A DNA stretch of 64,000 nt from JAAFHI01 sp039793685 (lineage in GTDB: Bacteria > Acidobacteriota > Blastocatellia > Chloracidobacteriales > Chloracidobacteriaceae): contig JBDRAL010000083.1 in NCBI GenBank assembly GCA_039793685.1, positions 62,001-126,000 of the forward strand. Reading direction: 5' to 3'. The notes under the pieces are model-generated. The model was given only the letters and a program-made list of their open reading frames with translations, was not told the origin of the DNA and did not search any database. Each line of letters starts with the position of its first letter. The first letter of the stretch is position 1. This document shows positions 17,120 to 29,582 of this stretch, piece by piece. A program made the translations under genes and the position numbers.

Positions 17120-18331
17120 ATGTCCGCACGCCCACTCAACATCATCTGCCTCGCCAGCTACGAAAAAGGCGCCGAGTTCATGCGGGAAGCCAAACGGCAG
17201 GGCTGCCACGTCTACCTCATTACTTCGGAATCCATCAAGGATGTGGACTGGCCACGCGAAAGCCTCGACAACATTTTCCTGATTCCCGACGAAAACAAGA
17301 AATGGCGGCTCAACGACGTCATCCTGGGCCTGAGCTATCTCGCCCGGACGCACCGCGTGGACCGAATCGTCGCGCTCGACGACTTCGACGTGGAAACCGC
17401 CGCCGCCCTGCGCGAACACCTGCGCGTGCCCGGAATGGGCGAAACCACGGCGCGTTACTTCCGCGACAAGCTCGCCATGCGCGCGAAGGCCCGTGAGCAC
17501 GGCGTGCGCGTCCCGGATTTCACCCCCGTCTTCAATCACGAGATGATCCGTGAGTTCATGGCGCAGTGCGAAGGTCCGTGGCTGCTCAAGCCTCGCTCGG
17601 AAGCCTCGACGGTCGGCATCAAGAAGATCGAAGGTCCGGACGACATTTTCCGCGCCCTTGACGAACTCGGCGACCGGCAGTCGTACTATCTGATGGAAAA
17701 ATTCGTTCCGGGCGACATCTACCACGTCGATTCCATCACCTCGGAGCGTGAAGTGGTGTTTTCAGCGGTCAGCAAGTACGGTCGGCCCCCGATGGACGTT
17801 GCCCACAAGGGCGACATTTTCACAACCAGCACCGTCAAGCACGATTCCGACGAGGAACGCGAACTGCTCGAAGCCAATCGTCAGGTTTTGAAAGCGATGG
17901 GGATGGTCCGGGGCGCGTCGCACACCGAGTTCATCAAGGCCCACGCCGACGGACAGATTTATTTTCTGGAAACGTCGGCACGCGTCGGCGGCGCGAACAT
18001 CGTGGAACTCGTGGAAGCCTCGACCGGCGTCAACCTCTGGGCGGAATGGGCGAAGCTGGAATGCGCCGACCCGGCGGGGAGTTACATTCCGCCGACGCCG
18101 GGCAAGGACTACGCCGGGCTGCTCATTTCACTCGCCAAGCAACAAACGCCGGACACATCGGCCTACAATGACCCGGAAATCGTCTGGAGGCTCGAAAAGG
18201 ATTATCACGTCGGCCTGATCGTGAAATCGGACCGCCGGGAGCGGGTCGCCGAACTGATTTCAAACTACACCGAACGTTTCAAGCAGGACTTTTTCGCCTA
18301 CCAGCCGGTGCCGGACCGTCCAACCAGCTAA
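17120..18331 (+). CDS. ATP-grasp domain protein, carboxylate-amine ligase-like
   Basis: The 403-residue protein has an ATP-grasp layout: an N-terminal pre-ATP-grasp region (NIICLASYEKGAEFM), a nucleotide-binding segment with PWLLKPRSEASTVGIKK near residue 155, and an acidic metal-binding segment IYFLETSARVGG near 280. It resembles the carbamoyl-phosphate-synthase / D-Ala-D-Ala ligase type. It should join a carboxylate to an amine or similar nucleophile with ATP in the cytoplasm; the substrates are unknown. AAGGA precedes the ATG at suitable spacing. It stands alone between a repeat element and a convergent histidine kinase gene. Confidence 0.85.
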   Translation: MSARPLNIICLASYEKGAEFMREAKRQGCHVYLITSESIKDVDWPRESLDNIFLIPDENKKWRLNDVILGLSYLARTHRVDRIVALDDFDVETAAALREHLRVPGMGETTARYFRDKLAMRAKAREHGVRVPDFTPVFNHEMIREFMAQCEGPWLLKPRSEASTVGIKKIEGPDDIFRALDELGDRQSYYLMEKFVPGDIYHVDSITSEREVVFSAVSKYGRPPMDVAHKGDIFTTSTVKHDSDEERELLEANRQVLKAMGMVRGASHTEFIKAHADGQIYFLETSARVGGANIVELVEASTGVNLWAEWAKLECADPAGSYIPPTPGKDYAGLLISLAKQQTPDTSAYNDPEIVWRLEKDYHVGLIVKSDRRERVAELISNYTERFKQDFFAYQPVPDRPTS

Positions 18332-18398
18332 ATCGTCCAGGCAAGTCCGGACGAATAAACCGTTCGCGGGAGTGCCGCCGGCCAGGCGGCCCGCCGCT

Positions 18399-22892
<4,494 letters not shown>

Positions 22893-23055
22893 GACGGATT
22901 CAGGGGTCCATGTCGGGGAGGTGGGCCATCCGCGACCGCGGGGGAAGGGACGAAGCGGCTGGACAGCCCGCGAATTCTCGGCACGCGAGGGAAGGTTGTC
23001 GAGTCAATTAATGAAAGGCCGGAAAACCCGGAAAGAACTGTCTGCCCATGCAAAA

Positions 23056-23083
23056 GCGGGGCGGACAAGATTGCCCGCCCCGC
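23056..23083 (-). terminator. Intrinsic terminator after the AIM24 cluster
   Basis: GCGGGGCGG (23056-23064) pairs with CCGCCCCGC (23075-23083). On the minus strand the stem is followed by TTTTG, 30 bases after the stop of the last AIM24 gene. The rest of 22893-23112 is leader of the sensor kinase gene with nothing else recognised. Confidence 0.85.
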
Positions 23084-23112
23084 TTCTCCAAAACGTACCC
23101 GAAAAACAGCCG

Positions 23113-23871
23113 TCAGGAGTTGTGCAGCCGCTGGTACAGATTGCTGTAAATCGTATGGGCGTCGTTGTGGTCGAGACCGGGCAGCATGGCCAGAATCTGC
23201 TCGACCACGGCGCGTCCCCGCAACGCCGATTCCGACGACTGGATGAGCACCATGTCGTCGTTGCCCGCCTTCTTGAATTCGAGCTGCTTTTCCTCGCCCG
23301 ACGCGCCGACGCCCATCATCGCTCCCACGCGCGAGACGATGCCCTGAACGTAGGAATAGTCATACCGATAGGACGGGCAGGGCGTGTCGGCCCAGCCGAG
23401 CAGCGCGTCCGGGTCAACGCAGATCGGCGGCTCGGCAAACATCACCGGCCCGCACGACGAGGCGATGAACAGCCCCGACCCGAGCAGCGTCAGGTAGCCC
23501 TCGACGACCGATTCCTGGCAGCGCAGCGTGTCCTGAAACGCCAGCACGTTGTCGGCCTTCACCGTCAGGTTGCCGCTTTCCAGGTTGTACGACGCGATGT
23601 TGTTCCCGTTGTCCCCCAGAATCAGCTTCCCCTGTCCGTTCGAGACAATGAAATCGCTGATGTAGCTCGCCGAATTGAACGACCGGTTGACCATCGCCGA
23701 AAGCGCGCTCGAACCGAGCGCCTCGAACCGCAACTGGCCGTAGTAGGCGATCATCTTCCCGTTGCGGATGAACATCGGCCCGTTCACGTCAACGCAGAAG
23801 CTGTAGTTGTTGATGTTGTCGTTCGACGGAAGATTCGTCGGATTGTAAAGCGTGGCCACAGTGTTCGACAT
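23113..23871 (-). CDS. AIM24-family protein (third of three paralogues)
   Basis: The 252-residue protein resembles the AIM24 beta-sandwich family (TIGR00266-like), with FCVDVNGPMFIRNGKMIAYY near the start and a DNVLAFQDTL segment in the middle. It is the most divergent of the three neighbours and has extra C-terminal sequence ending in LDHNDAHTIYSNLYQRLHNS. The ATG at 23871 is preceded by GAGG and lies 5 bases after the previous gene's stop; a longer in-frame start reads into the upstream gene. The function of bacterial AIM24 is unknown. It is transcribed last, before a terminator. Confidence 0.8.
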   Translation of the reverse strand: MSNTVATLYNPTNLPSNDNINNYSFCVDVNGPMFIRNGKMIAYYGQLRFEALGSSALSAMVNRSFNSASYISDFIVSNGQGKLILGDNGNNIASYNLESGNLTVKADNVLAFQDTLRCQESVVEGYLTLLGSGLFIASSCGPVMFAEPPICVDPDALLGWADTPCPSYRYDYSYVQGIVSRVGAMMGVGASGEEKQLEFKKAGNDDMVLIQSSESALRGRAVVEQILAMLPGLDHNDAHTIYSNLYQRLHNS

Positions 23872-23876
23872 TGCCG

Positions 23877-24518
23877 TTACCTCTCGCTCGCCTGAATGTA
23901 GACGGTGCCCTGACCGGTGAATTTCAACTGAAAGCTCTCTCCCGAGGTCTGCCCGAGGAAGGATTTCCAGCTCACGTCCGTGTGAAGTCCCGGCGTGAGG
24001 TTGCCGCGATGCCCGATGTAGGCTTGCGGGTCCACGAAAACCGGGTTGTTCGGGTTCACGTCGAGCGCAATGGTCGGTCCGTCCGACAGAATGGCCAGCT
24101 CGCCATTTCCAGTTAGCGTCGTCGTAAACAGCCCCTGCCCGGTCGCCGCGCCCTGCACGATTCCGCGAATTCCACCCTGATTGCCGAGAAACATCGTCCC
24201 GGTCTGCAACCGCCGGTCGAACGCCAGCACGCTGTCGCTTTCCACGCACATCATCTCGCCCTTCAGCGCGATGATGGTGATCGTCTGCCCGTGCCGGGCG
24301 TAAAACACCTCGCCCGATCCCTGCGCGGTCATCATCCGCCAGCCTTCGTTCGTCACGGCGCGCATCGCCATCGACTGAATGCCGCCGCCGGTCAGATAGG
24401 ACCGCGCGAAATTGACCTGCCCCTTGTAGGCGATCATCGTCCCCTGCTGGGCGTAGATTTCCTCGCCGCCGAGGGTCACTTTCAAAAGCTTGCTGTTTTC
24501 CAATTCGTATTTCGGCAT
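23877..24518 (-). CDS. AIM24-family protein (second of three paralogues)
   Basis: The 213-residue protein is a clear paralogue of the next gene upstream. Both contain MIAYKGQVNF/MVAYEGQMKF near residues 25-36, an LAFDRRL/LAFDQSL segment, GLFTTT, FVDPQAY/FVDPDAF, and SGESFQLKFTGQG/SGESYQLKFTGQG near the C-terminus. The family adopts a double-stranded beta fold; no catalytic residues are evident and no signal peptide is seen. Spacing of 13 and 5 bases to its neighbours indicates one operon. Confidence 0.88.
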   Translation of the reverse strand: MPKYELENSKLLKVTLGGEEIYAQQGTMIAYKGQVNFARSYLTGGGIQSMAMRAVTNEGWRMMTAQGSGEVFYARHGQTITIIALKGEMMCVESDSVLAFDRRLQTGTMFLGNQGGIRGIVQGAATGQGLFTTTLTGNGELAILSDGPTIALDVNPNNPVFVDPQAYIGHRGNLTPGLHTDVSWKSFLGQTSGESFQLKFTGQGTVYIQASER

Positions 24519-24531
24519 TACCGCTCCCCCT

Positions 24532-25155
24532 TCAGCCCTTGAGTTCGCTGGGCTGGATGTAGACCACGCCCTGACCCGTGAATTTCAACTGGTAGCTCTC
24601 GCCCGACGTCTGGCCGATCATCGTCCGCCAGTTCACGTCGAAGTGAAATTCCTGCTGGATGTTGCCCTTGTAGGCCACGAAGGCGTCGGGGTCGACGAAC
24701 AGCGGCCCCCACTGCGGACTGACTTCCAGCATGATCAGGTTGCCGTCGGAAAAGACCGCCGCGTTGCCGAAGCCCTCCACGGTCGTCGTGAACAGCCCCG
24801 ATCCCGACCCGCCGCGCAACCCCTGAAACGCCGTCGAGGTCCGCAGCGACTGGTCGAACGCCAGCAGGTTGCGGCTTTCGATAAACAGTTTTTCGTTCTG
24901 TAACGGAATGATGGAAATGGTCTGCGCGTCATGGGCGAAATACACCTTGCCCGTGCCGCTCGTCTGCATCAGCGGCAGGCCCTCGTTCGACACCGCGCGC
25001 CGCAGCGCGCCGAACAGCCCTTCCCCGCCAAGTACAAGTTTTTCGAATTTCATCTGGCCTTCGTAGGCCACCATCGCCCCCGCCAATGCCGAAACCTTCT
25101 CGTTCATCAGCGTGACTTCAAGCAAACGATCGTTTTTCAAAGCAAATGTAGGCAC
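24532..25155 (-). CDS. AIM24-family protein (first of three paralogues)
   Basis: The 207-residue first member of the tandem triplet starts MPTFALKNDRLLEVTL and shares the family blocks listed for the next gene. Function is unknown; in yeast AIM24 affects mitochondrial inner-membrane organisation, but bacterial roles are not established. The ATG at 25155 has AGAGA nearby as a possible ribosome-binding site. The promoter presumably lies in the 170 bases upstream, between this gene and the TlpA-like gene's terminator. Confidence 0.88.
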   Translation of the reverse strand: MPTFALKNDRLLEVTLMNEKVSALAGAMVAYEGQMKFEKLVLGGEGLFGALRRAVSNEGLPLMQTSGTGKVYFAHDAQTISIIPLQNEKLFIESRNLLAFDQSLRTSTAFQGLRGGSGSGLFTTTVEGFGNAAVFSDGNLIMLEVSPQWGPLFVDPDAFVAYKGNIQQEFHFDVNWRTMIGQTSGESYQLKFTGQGVVYIQPSELKG

Positions 25156-25323
25156 GTTGAATCTCTCCGATGGACGGAATCCGCCGACCGGGTTCCCGTC
25201 CCGAAAAATCCCGGAACGGGCCGTGAAAACCTCTCAAGATACGGTCGGACGTTTATGCGCCAACCCTAGACGAAACCCGCCGGACGATAAAGCCCCCCAT
25301 TTGTGAAACTACGGAAAAAGAAA

Positions 25324-25347
25324 CCGCCCGACCTTTCAGCCGGGCGG
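25324..25347 (-). terminator. Intrinsic terminator after the TlpA-like gene
   Basis: CCGCCCG (25324-25330) pairs with CGGGCGG (25341-25347). On the minus strand TTTCTTTTTCC follows the stem. It lies 47 bases after the stop codon, with a short repeat in between. Confidence 0.85.
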
Positions 25348-25354
25348 ACGTCAA

Positions 25355-25395
25355 TGACTCCCGAGACTCCCAAGACCCACCAGACTCCCGAGACT
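25355..25395. repeat. GACTCCCGA short repeat at the TlpA-like stop
   Basis: Degenerate GACTCCC(G/A)A units, about 40 bases, overlap the TAG stop of the thioredoxin-domain gene. There is no complementary arm; the terminator hairpin lies just beyond. Confidence 0.65.
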
Positions 25396-26296
25396 ATTTT
25401 AAAAGTTCCTCGATTCGCCGCTCCATCTCCGCCTCGGAAAGCCGCGTCGGCGTGTAAAATCGCACGATTCCCCTTTTATCGACGAGGGCGAAGGTCGGCG
25501 TGGCTGAAACGCCGTACCGAATCATCGTTTCCGTATCAATCGGAATCGGCACGCCTTCAAGTCCTCCGTAAAACTCCTTCCACACCTTGTCGATCCGGGC
25601 CTTTTCTTCTTCCGACGTGGCGGGTTTGTCGTCCACCGTGCCGTAGAACCGGGTCGGCGCGATGACGACCAGCCCGCGCTCGCGATACTTCGCCCAGATA
25701 CGGCTTAATGAAGCGGCCTGCGCCTTGCAGTCACCGCACCAGTTCGCCCAGAAAAACAGCAGGACCGGCTTCCCGCGCAACGATTCGAGCGCGGGCGGCT
25801 TCGCGTTCACGAACTCGGGGGCGTCCACCGGCAGCGCTGGTTTTCCTTCAAGTGAAAGAAGATTGATGTTCTTGCGGATGCGCGACTTCAGAAACGGATT
25901 CTGGGCCTTGCCCAATTCGCCTTCCAGAAAACGGATGGCGGCGGCGCGGCCCGTCTTCGCGGCAATGAGTCGGCCCTCGACTTCGATGACGGCTCCGAGC
26001 GGAGAAATGAAGTCGGGCTTTTCCTCTTTGATTTCAGCGCGGACTTCCGCGACGTACCGCGCGGCCAGTTCCGGCTGCTTCAACATCTCCGCGCCGCGCG
26101 CCAGCCACGCCACCGCGTCGAGATATTCGGCGTCCACGCCGTGGCTTCGTTTGTAATCCTCGGCCGCCGCCGCGCCGCTCAACAGATCGCCGGCGGAAAG
26201 CTTCGACCGGACGATCCGGACGAGGTCACCCCCGCGTACCGGCAGCAGAAAAAGCGTGAGAACCAACAACAGACTCAATGAAAGCGCTCGTTTCAT
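25394..26296 (-). CDS. Exported TlpA-like thioredoxin-domain protein
   Basis: The 300-residue protein has a signal peptide (MKRALSLSLLLVLTLFLLPV). A helical region spans about residues 30-150, and a C-terminal thioredoxin fold has the redox motif WCGDC at about 184-188 in VLLFFWANWCGDCKA. The conserved cis-Pro loop appears in VSATPTFALVD. It likely reduces or isomerises disulfides in the periplasm, or delivers electrons for cytochrome maturation. The helical N-terminal half is not assigned. The gene is alone on its transcript, closed by a terminator. Confidence 0.88.
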   Translation of the reverse strand: MKRALSLSLLLVLTLFLLPVRGGDLVRIVRSKLSAGDLLSGAAAAEDYKRSHGVDAEYLDAVAWLARGAEMLKQPELAARYVAEVRAEIKEEKPDFISPLGAVIEVEGRLIAAKTGRAAAIRFLEGELGKAQNPFLKSRIRKNINLLSLEGKPALPVDAPEFVNAKPPALESLRGKPVLLFFWANWCGDCKAQAASLSRIWAKYRERGLVVIAPTRFYGTVDDKPATSEEEKARIDKVWKEFYGGLEGVPIPIDTETMIRYGVSATPTFALVDKRGIVRFYTPTRLSEAEMERRIEELLK

Positions 26297-26409
26297 CGGC
26301 TCGATTCCTTTTGAAGAAGGGAAAATGTGTGCGTTCCCTTTTCAAAACGCCGATGCGGCACGGGTGGTTACAGGCTACAAATACGAATTCATTTTCCGGG
26401 AGTGCAACC

Positions 26410-26979
26410 ATGACAATCTGGACTCACGAAGAACTTGGTTCTTTTTCATTCGACCAAACTGGATGGTCTCGTACTTTTGAACTTCCTGCATTTGAGGTCT
26501 TCAAATACGGCAACTACCGCAAGCCGAATGAAGAATCGGGGACATCAAAGGTATATCTGACATTCGAGGGATGGGACGAAAGTGATTTCCCCAGTGAAGA
26601 AGAGATTGCCGTTGCCCGTCGGGTCATTGTGAATCATGAACATTTGCTTGCCGAAGGTGTTCAATTTCTATTCAACGATCTGCTCGGCACTGGTCCGGAT
26701 TCGGGGATTTGGTGGCGCGGAAATATTGGGCAGGTTCGGGAAATCATCGCCAACTATTGCGACAACCGCCTCGAAAATGTTGATGATTTGGTTTGCCTGC
26801 TTGGTCAGCCAAGAATTTTTATTCAAGAGTCCGGCTATGGCTATGACCACCCCTGCGCGATCATCAGTTTTGAGTCGGTGTTTGAGCAGGAGCATGGGAT
26901 TGGGATGCTTACCGACGGAAAGCGAATCCTGGGAATTGGTTACCAGACGGACGCCTCCCCGTTTGAAGACATTTCCTGA
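26410..26979 (+). CDS. Low-GC hypothetical protein, DUF6985-like
   Basis: The 189-residue protein begins MTIWTHEELGSFSFDQTGW. The composition and pattern (a beta-rich start with LGSFSFD, an acidic middle with EEEIAVARRVIVNHEHLL, then a C-terminal EHGIGMLTDGKRILGIGYQ) resemble small DUF6985/immunity-type proteins; the assignment is tentative. GGGAG lies 7 bases before the ATG, so I reject the longer in-frame start at 26278, which lies inside the divergent thioredoxin gene. Its GC content in the segment I counted is about 47%, against roughly 60% nearby, suggesting recent transfer. Confidence 0.65.
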   Translation: MTIWTHEELGSFSFDQTGWSRTFELPAFEVFKYGNYRKPNEESGTSKVYLTFEGWDESDFPSEEEIAVARRVIVNHEHLLAEGVQFLFNDLLGTGPDSGIWWRGNIGQVREIIANYCDNRLENVDDLVCLLGQPRIFIQESGYGYDHPCAIISFESVFEQEHGIGMLTDGKRILGIGYQTDASPFEDIS

Positions 26980-27036
26980 AGGCTTGTTCGCAACGTAGCT
27001 GAAGACAGTCAGGCTGCCGTAACGGTCCTGGGTTTT

Positions 27037-27136
27037 ACCTGAAACCCGATACCCGATACCCGAAACCTTTGTTTGAGAAGACAGCCCTCCCTGACGGTCA
27101 GGCTGCCGTCACCTCTTTATCCAACACCCAAAACCT
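27037..27136. repeat. ACCCGATACC short repeats next to the Spy-like stop
   Basis: Degenerate ACCTGAAACCCGATACCCG units fill 27037-27070. A second run (TATCCAACACCCAAAACCTA, 27117-27136) abuts the TAG stop of the Spy-like gene. Both resemble the repeats at 44.1 kb and 61.9 kb. The GACAGTCAGGCTGCCGT segment near 27004 recurs in part near 27098. Confidence 0.65.
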
Positions 27137-27530
27137 ATTTCTGAAGCTCCGGACAGTTGCAGCTTTCCTGCGTCACGATCACGTCGAAACGCTTTTTCTG
27201 CTCAACGTCAAGCAGTGCCCGGAGGCGGGTTCGCGCGCGGTCACGCAACACGTTGTAACGCGGACGCACCTCGGCGCAGACCGTTTTGTACTCGTCGCGG
27301 GTTTCATCGAGAATCGCCCGCGCCGCCGCGACCTGTTCCGGATTCAGCGCCAGTTCGCGTTTCAACGTGTCGAAATACTCCGTGTTTTCCTTCAGACTCA
27401 GCGCCGGACGCGCCGCCGCCGCCCGTGCGCGATAGATGCCGTCAAGCGCCGCTCCAGTCGACAAACCCAGCGCGAAGACCGCCGCGAGCAACCCCAGCCC
27501 TTTCCATTTTGTACTTTGATTGGTCTTCAT
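27135..27530 (-). CDS. Spy/CpxP-like periplasmic protein
   Basis: The 131-residue protein has an N-terminal signal or anchor (LGLLAAVFALGLSTGAALDG). A helical body carries two degenerate LTxxQ-type motifs, LNPEQVAAARAIL and LLDVEQKKRFDVIV, typical of the Spy/CpxP/CnrX group. A Cys pair near the C-terminus (SCNC) could bind metal. The ATG overlaps the stop of the upstream gene (ATGA) and has AAGGAG before it, so the two are translationally coupled. With the sigma factor and membrane protein upstream, it may act as the periplasmic sensor of an ECF sigma system. Confidence 0.75.
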   Translation of the reverse strand: MKTNQSTKWKGLGLLAAVFALGLSTGAALDGIYRARAAAARPALSLKENTEYFDTLKRELALNPEQVAAARAILDETRDEYKTVCAEVRPRYNVLRDRARTRLRALLDVEQKKRFDVIVTQESCNCPELQK

Positions 27531-27976
27531 CGGCGTTTCTCCTTCGGGGCAACGGTCATCATCGTGGCGAGGACATCGCCGGTCGTCAGCGTACATTCCG
27601 GCTTGTTCGAAAGGGCGCAGGCGCTCACCGGCGCTTTCACTTCAAGAATCGGCGGTGGTTTCAACTCGGCGGCTTCATCCGGAATCGGAGGCCGGTTCAC
27701 GGTTGACCAGGCAAAACCCGCGACCGACACCAGCGCCAGCGCGGCCATGACCGGCACGGTCAGGCGGGGCGCGGAAAAAAGCGTATCCCACAATCCCGGC
27801 ACAGCCGATGGGCGGCCCGCTTCCGCCGCAATCCGCTTTTGAAGCGCGGCAAAGCTTGATGCCGAATCCGGCAACGCTCCCGTCACGTCATCCGCTCCCA
27901 GCGCGCCCAGCAACTCAGCGGCCATGCGCTCGGCCTTTTCATCAGAAATGCGCTTTTCTCTTTTTTTCCAGAACAT
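27527..27976 (-). CDS. Single-pass membrane protein, probable anti-sigma factor
   Basis: The 149-residue protein has a charged N-terminal cytoplasmic part (MFWKKREKRISDEKAERMAA). One membrane helix lies at about residues 82-98 (VPVMAALALVSVAGFAW), followed by a Pro-rich periplasmic part with two Cys. The layout and its place directly after an ECF sigma gene and before a Spy-like gene fit an anti-sigma factor, although no zinc anti-sigma motif (HxxxCxxC) is seen. GAGG lies 5 bases before the ATG. Role is inferred from context. Confidence 0.65.
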   Translation of the reverse strand: MFWKKREKRISDEKAERMAAELLGALGADDVTGALPDSASSFAALQKRIAAEAGRPSAVPGLWDTLFSAPRLTVPVMAALALVSVAGFAWSTVNRPPIPDEAAELKPPPILEVKAPVSACALSNKPECTLTTGDVLATMMTVAPKEKRR

Positions 27977-27998
27977 ACGAACCTCAATCAGCAGCAAG

Positions 27999-28078
27999 CA
28001 GTTAGCGGTCAGTAGTTAGTAGTTAGCTGAAAACTGTTGAGACCAATCACTAACTGCTAACTGCTGACCACTAACTAC
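27999..28078. repeat. Inverted pair of AGTTAGC/AACTGCT repeats
   Basis: The arm at 27999-28028 (AGTTAGT/AGTTAGC units) faces a complementary arm at 28047-28078. The second arm contains the sigma factor's last two Ser codons and its TAG stop. The unit matches that at the proC stop (9941-9990). The whole element lies inside the sigma / anti-sigma operon. Confidence 0.8.
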
Positions 28079-28682
28079 TTCCCCATTCAGCCAGCAATCC
28101 GCGCAGCCGCAGCCTCGCCCGGTGCGCGCGGACCTTCACCTTCGAAACCGACCAGCCGTTCGCGTCGGCGATTTCGGCCACCGACCAGCCTTCCACATCG
28201 AGCAGGACCAGCACCACGCGGTCCTCGGGATCAATCCGGTCGAGGAGTTTTCGAACCAGATCGCGCGCAATCACGGATGACTCCGGCGAACCCCGCTCGC
28301 CATCGGACAGCCCGTCGCGAATCCACATCTGTTCCGATTCATTGATTTCGCCGAAGTTCGTTTCGGGACGCCGTCCCACATAGCGCAACCGGTCGCGACA
28401 GGTGTTGACCGCCACCCGCGCGAGCCACGCGGAAAAGGGCACGCCGTCGAGCGGACGGTAATCGTTCAACGAAAACCAGACCTTCGTGAAAATGTCCTGC
28501 ACCACATCCTCGACCAGTTCCGGACCTTGAAAGAACCGGCCGGCCAGCCGCGCCAGCCGCGGACGATGCCGCTCGAAAATCCGTTCGAAGGCGTGCGCGT
28601 CCCCGGCGGCGAACCGCGCCGCGAGCGCTTCGTCCGACACCTGTTCCAGCGTCGCCTGTTCCTCGCGCAGAAATCCGCGCAC
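28071..28682 (-). CDS. ECF-type RNA polymerase sigma factor
   Basis: The 203-residue protein has region 2 (AFERIFERHRPRLARLAGRF, then VEDVVQDIFTKVW) and region 4 (LLDVEGWSVAEIADANGW with its helix-turn-helix, then VSKVKVRAHRARLRLR) of an extracytoplasmic-function sigma factor. The GTG start at 28682 is preceded by GGAGG at 5 bases. It heads an operon with a single-pass membrane protein and a Spy-like periplasmic protein, so it probably responds to an envelope or metal stress. The last two codons and stop lie inside a tandem repeat. Confidence 0.93.
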   Translation of the reverse strand: MRGFLREEQATLEQVSDEALAARFAAGDAHAFERIFERHRPRLARLAGRFFQGPELVEDVVQDIFTKVWFSLNDYRPLDGVPFSAWLARVAVNTCRDRLRYVGRRPETNFGEINESEQMWIRDGLSDGERGSPESSVIARDLVRKLLDRIDPEDRVVLVLLDVEGWSVAEIADANGWSVSKVKVRAHRARLRLRGLLAEWGSS

Positions 28683-28737
28683 GGAGCCTCCGTTTTACCG
28701 TCGTCAGAATCCCGGAAATCACACGGCCAAAGAAAAA

Positions 28738-28758
28738 GAACGTCCCGGAAGGACGTTC
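28738..28758 (-). terminator. Intrinsic terminator after the Uma2-family gene
   Basis: GAACGTCC (28738-28745) pairs with GGACGTTC (28751-28758). On the minus strand TTTTTCTTT follows. It lies about 30 bases after the stop codon of the Uma2 gene and before the sigma factor's start. Confidence 0.85.
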
Positions 28759-28787
28759 GGTTACAGGATCGGAAAAAAAGTGACGGT

Positions 28788-29516
28788 TCAGTCGAGCGAA
28801 TCGGGATCGACGCCCAACGCCTTCAGTTTTTCCGCCAGTCGATCGGCGCGCTGACGCTCGGACTCGGCGCGTTGCCGCTCATTTTCCGCTCTCTGGCTTT
28901 CAGCTTCCGCGCGCTGGTGTTCCGCTTCCGCGCGCACTCTTTCGGATTCGGCGCGTTCGTGAAGCTGGGCAAAGGTTTCAAACACGGTTCCATCGGGTTT
29001 GCGGATGACGAGGTCCTTTCCGACCGGTTCGAACGTTACCCCAAGCAACGGACTTTGAAAGCCGGAAACATCGTCAACCGGATGGAGAAAGTCACCCGCG
29101 CGTCGCCAAATCAGCAGGTCGTTGGTTTCCGGATCATATTCGTAGTACTCCTCCACGCCGTACTTCCGATAGAACCCCTGCTTGCGAGTCATTTCGGCGT
29201 GGGTGTTCGAATGGGAGATGATTTCAAACACGACCTGGGGCGCGACGCCGTTTTCTTCCCACTGCTTGTAACTGCGCCGCACGCCCTTCGGACGACCAAA
29301 CGCCACCATCACATCCGGCGCAATCTTGGTGGTCGGGTCGCCTTCGACCGGGTACCAGAGCAGATCGGCGGCCACGTAGTCATTCGGAAGCAATGTTTCA
29401 AGATTTTCCCTGATCGTCACAATCCAGCGGTATTGAAGATCGTTGTCCGCCATCGGCTGCCCATCGCTTTCCGGGTAATGAATGAACCGATTCACACTTT
29501 CCTTCGGAGCGACCAT
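28788..29516 (-). CDS. Uma2-family putative endonuclease with coiled-coil tail
   Basis: The 242-residue protein has a Uma2 (DUF820) PD-(D/E)xK-like domain: the acidic residue in IAPDVMVAFG, then VVFEIISHSNT, followed by RKQGFYRKYGVEEYYEYDP, a block typical of the family. The Uma2 domain ends near residue 170. The C-terminus is a coiled coil of near-repeating units (AEAEHQRAEAESQRAENERQ) followed by LKALGVDPDSLD. Uma2 proteins are common in Acidobacteria and cyanobacteria and their role is unknown. No partner gene is evident. A weak GAGGGA lies upstream of the ATG. Confidence 0.9.
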   Translation of the reverse strand: MVAPKESVNRFIHYPESDGQPMADNDLQYRWIVTIRENLETLLPNDYVAADLLWYPVEGDPTTKIAPDVMVAFGRPKGVRRSYKQWEENGVAPQVVFEIISHSNTHAEMTRKQGFYRKYGVEEYYEYDPETNDLLIWRRAGDFLHPVDDVSGFQSPLLGVTFEPVGKDLVIRKPDGTVFETFAQLHERAESERVRAEAEHQRAEAESQRAENERQRAESERQRADRLAEKLKALGVDPDSLD

Positions 29517-29582
29517 TGGCCCGTCCCTCGTTTCAAAAAGATTTCGAAACCAGTCTGCACGATTCCGGCGAACGTTCCAAGC

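Noticed and set aside
18374..18390. Small G-C rich hairpin between the ATP-grasp and sensor kinase genes as a terminator
   Set aside because: The six-pair stem lacks a T-tract on either strand, so evidence is too weak.
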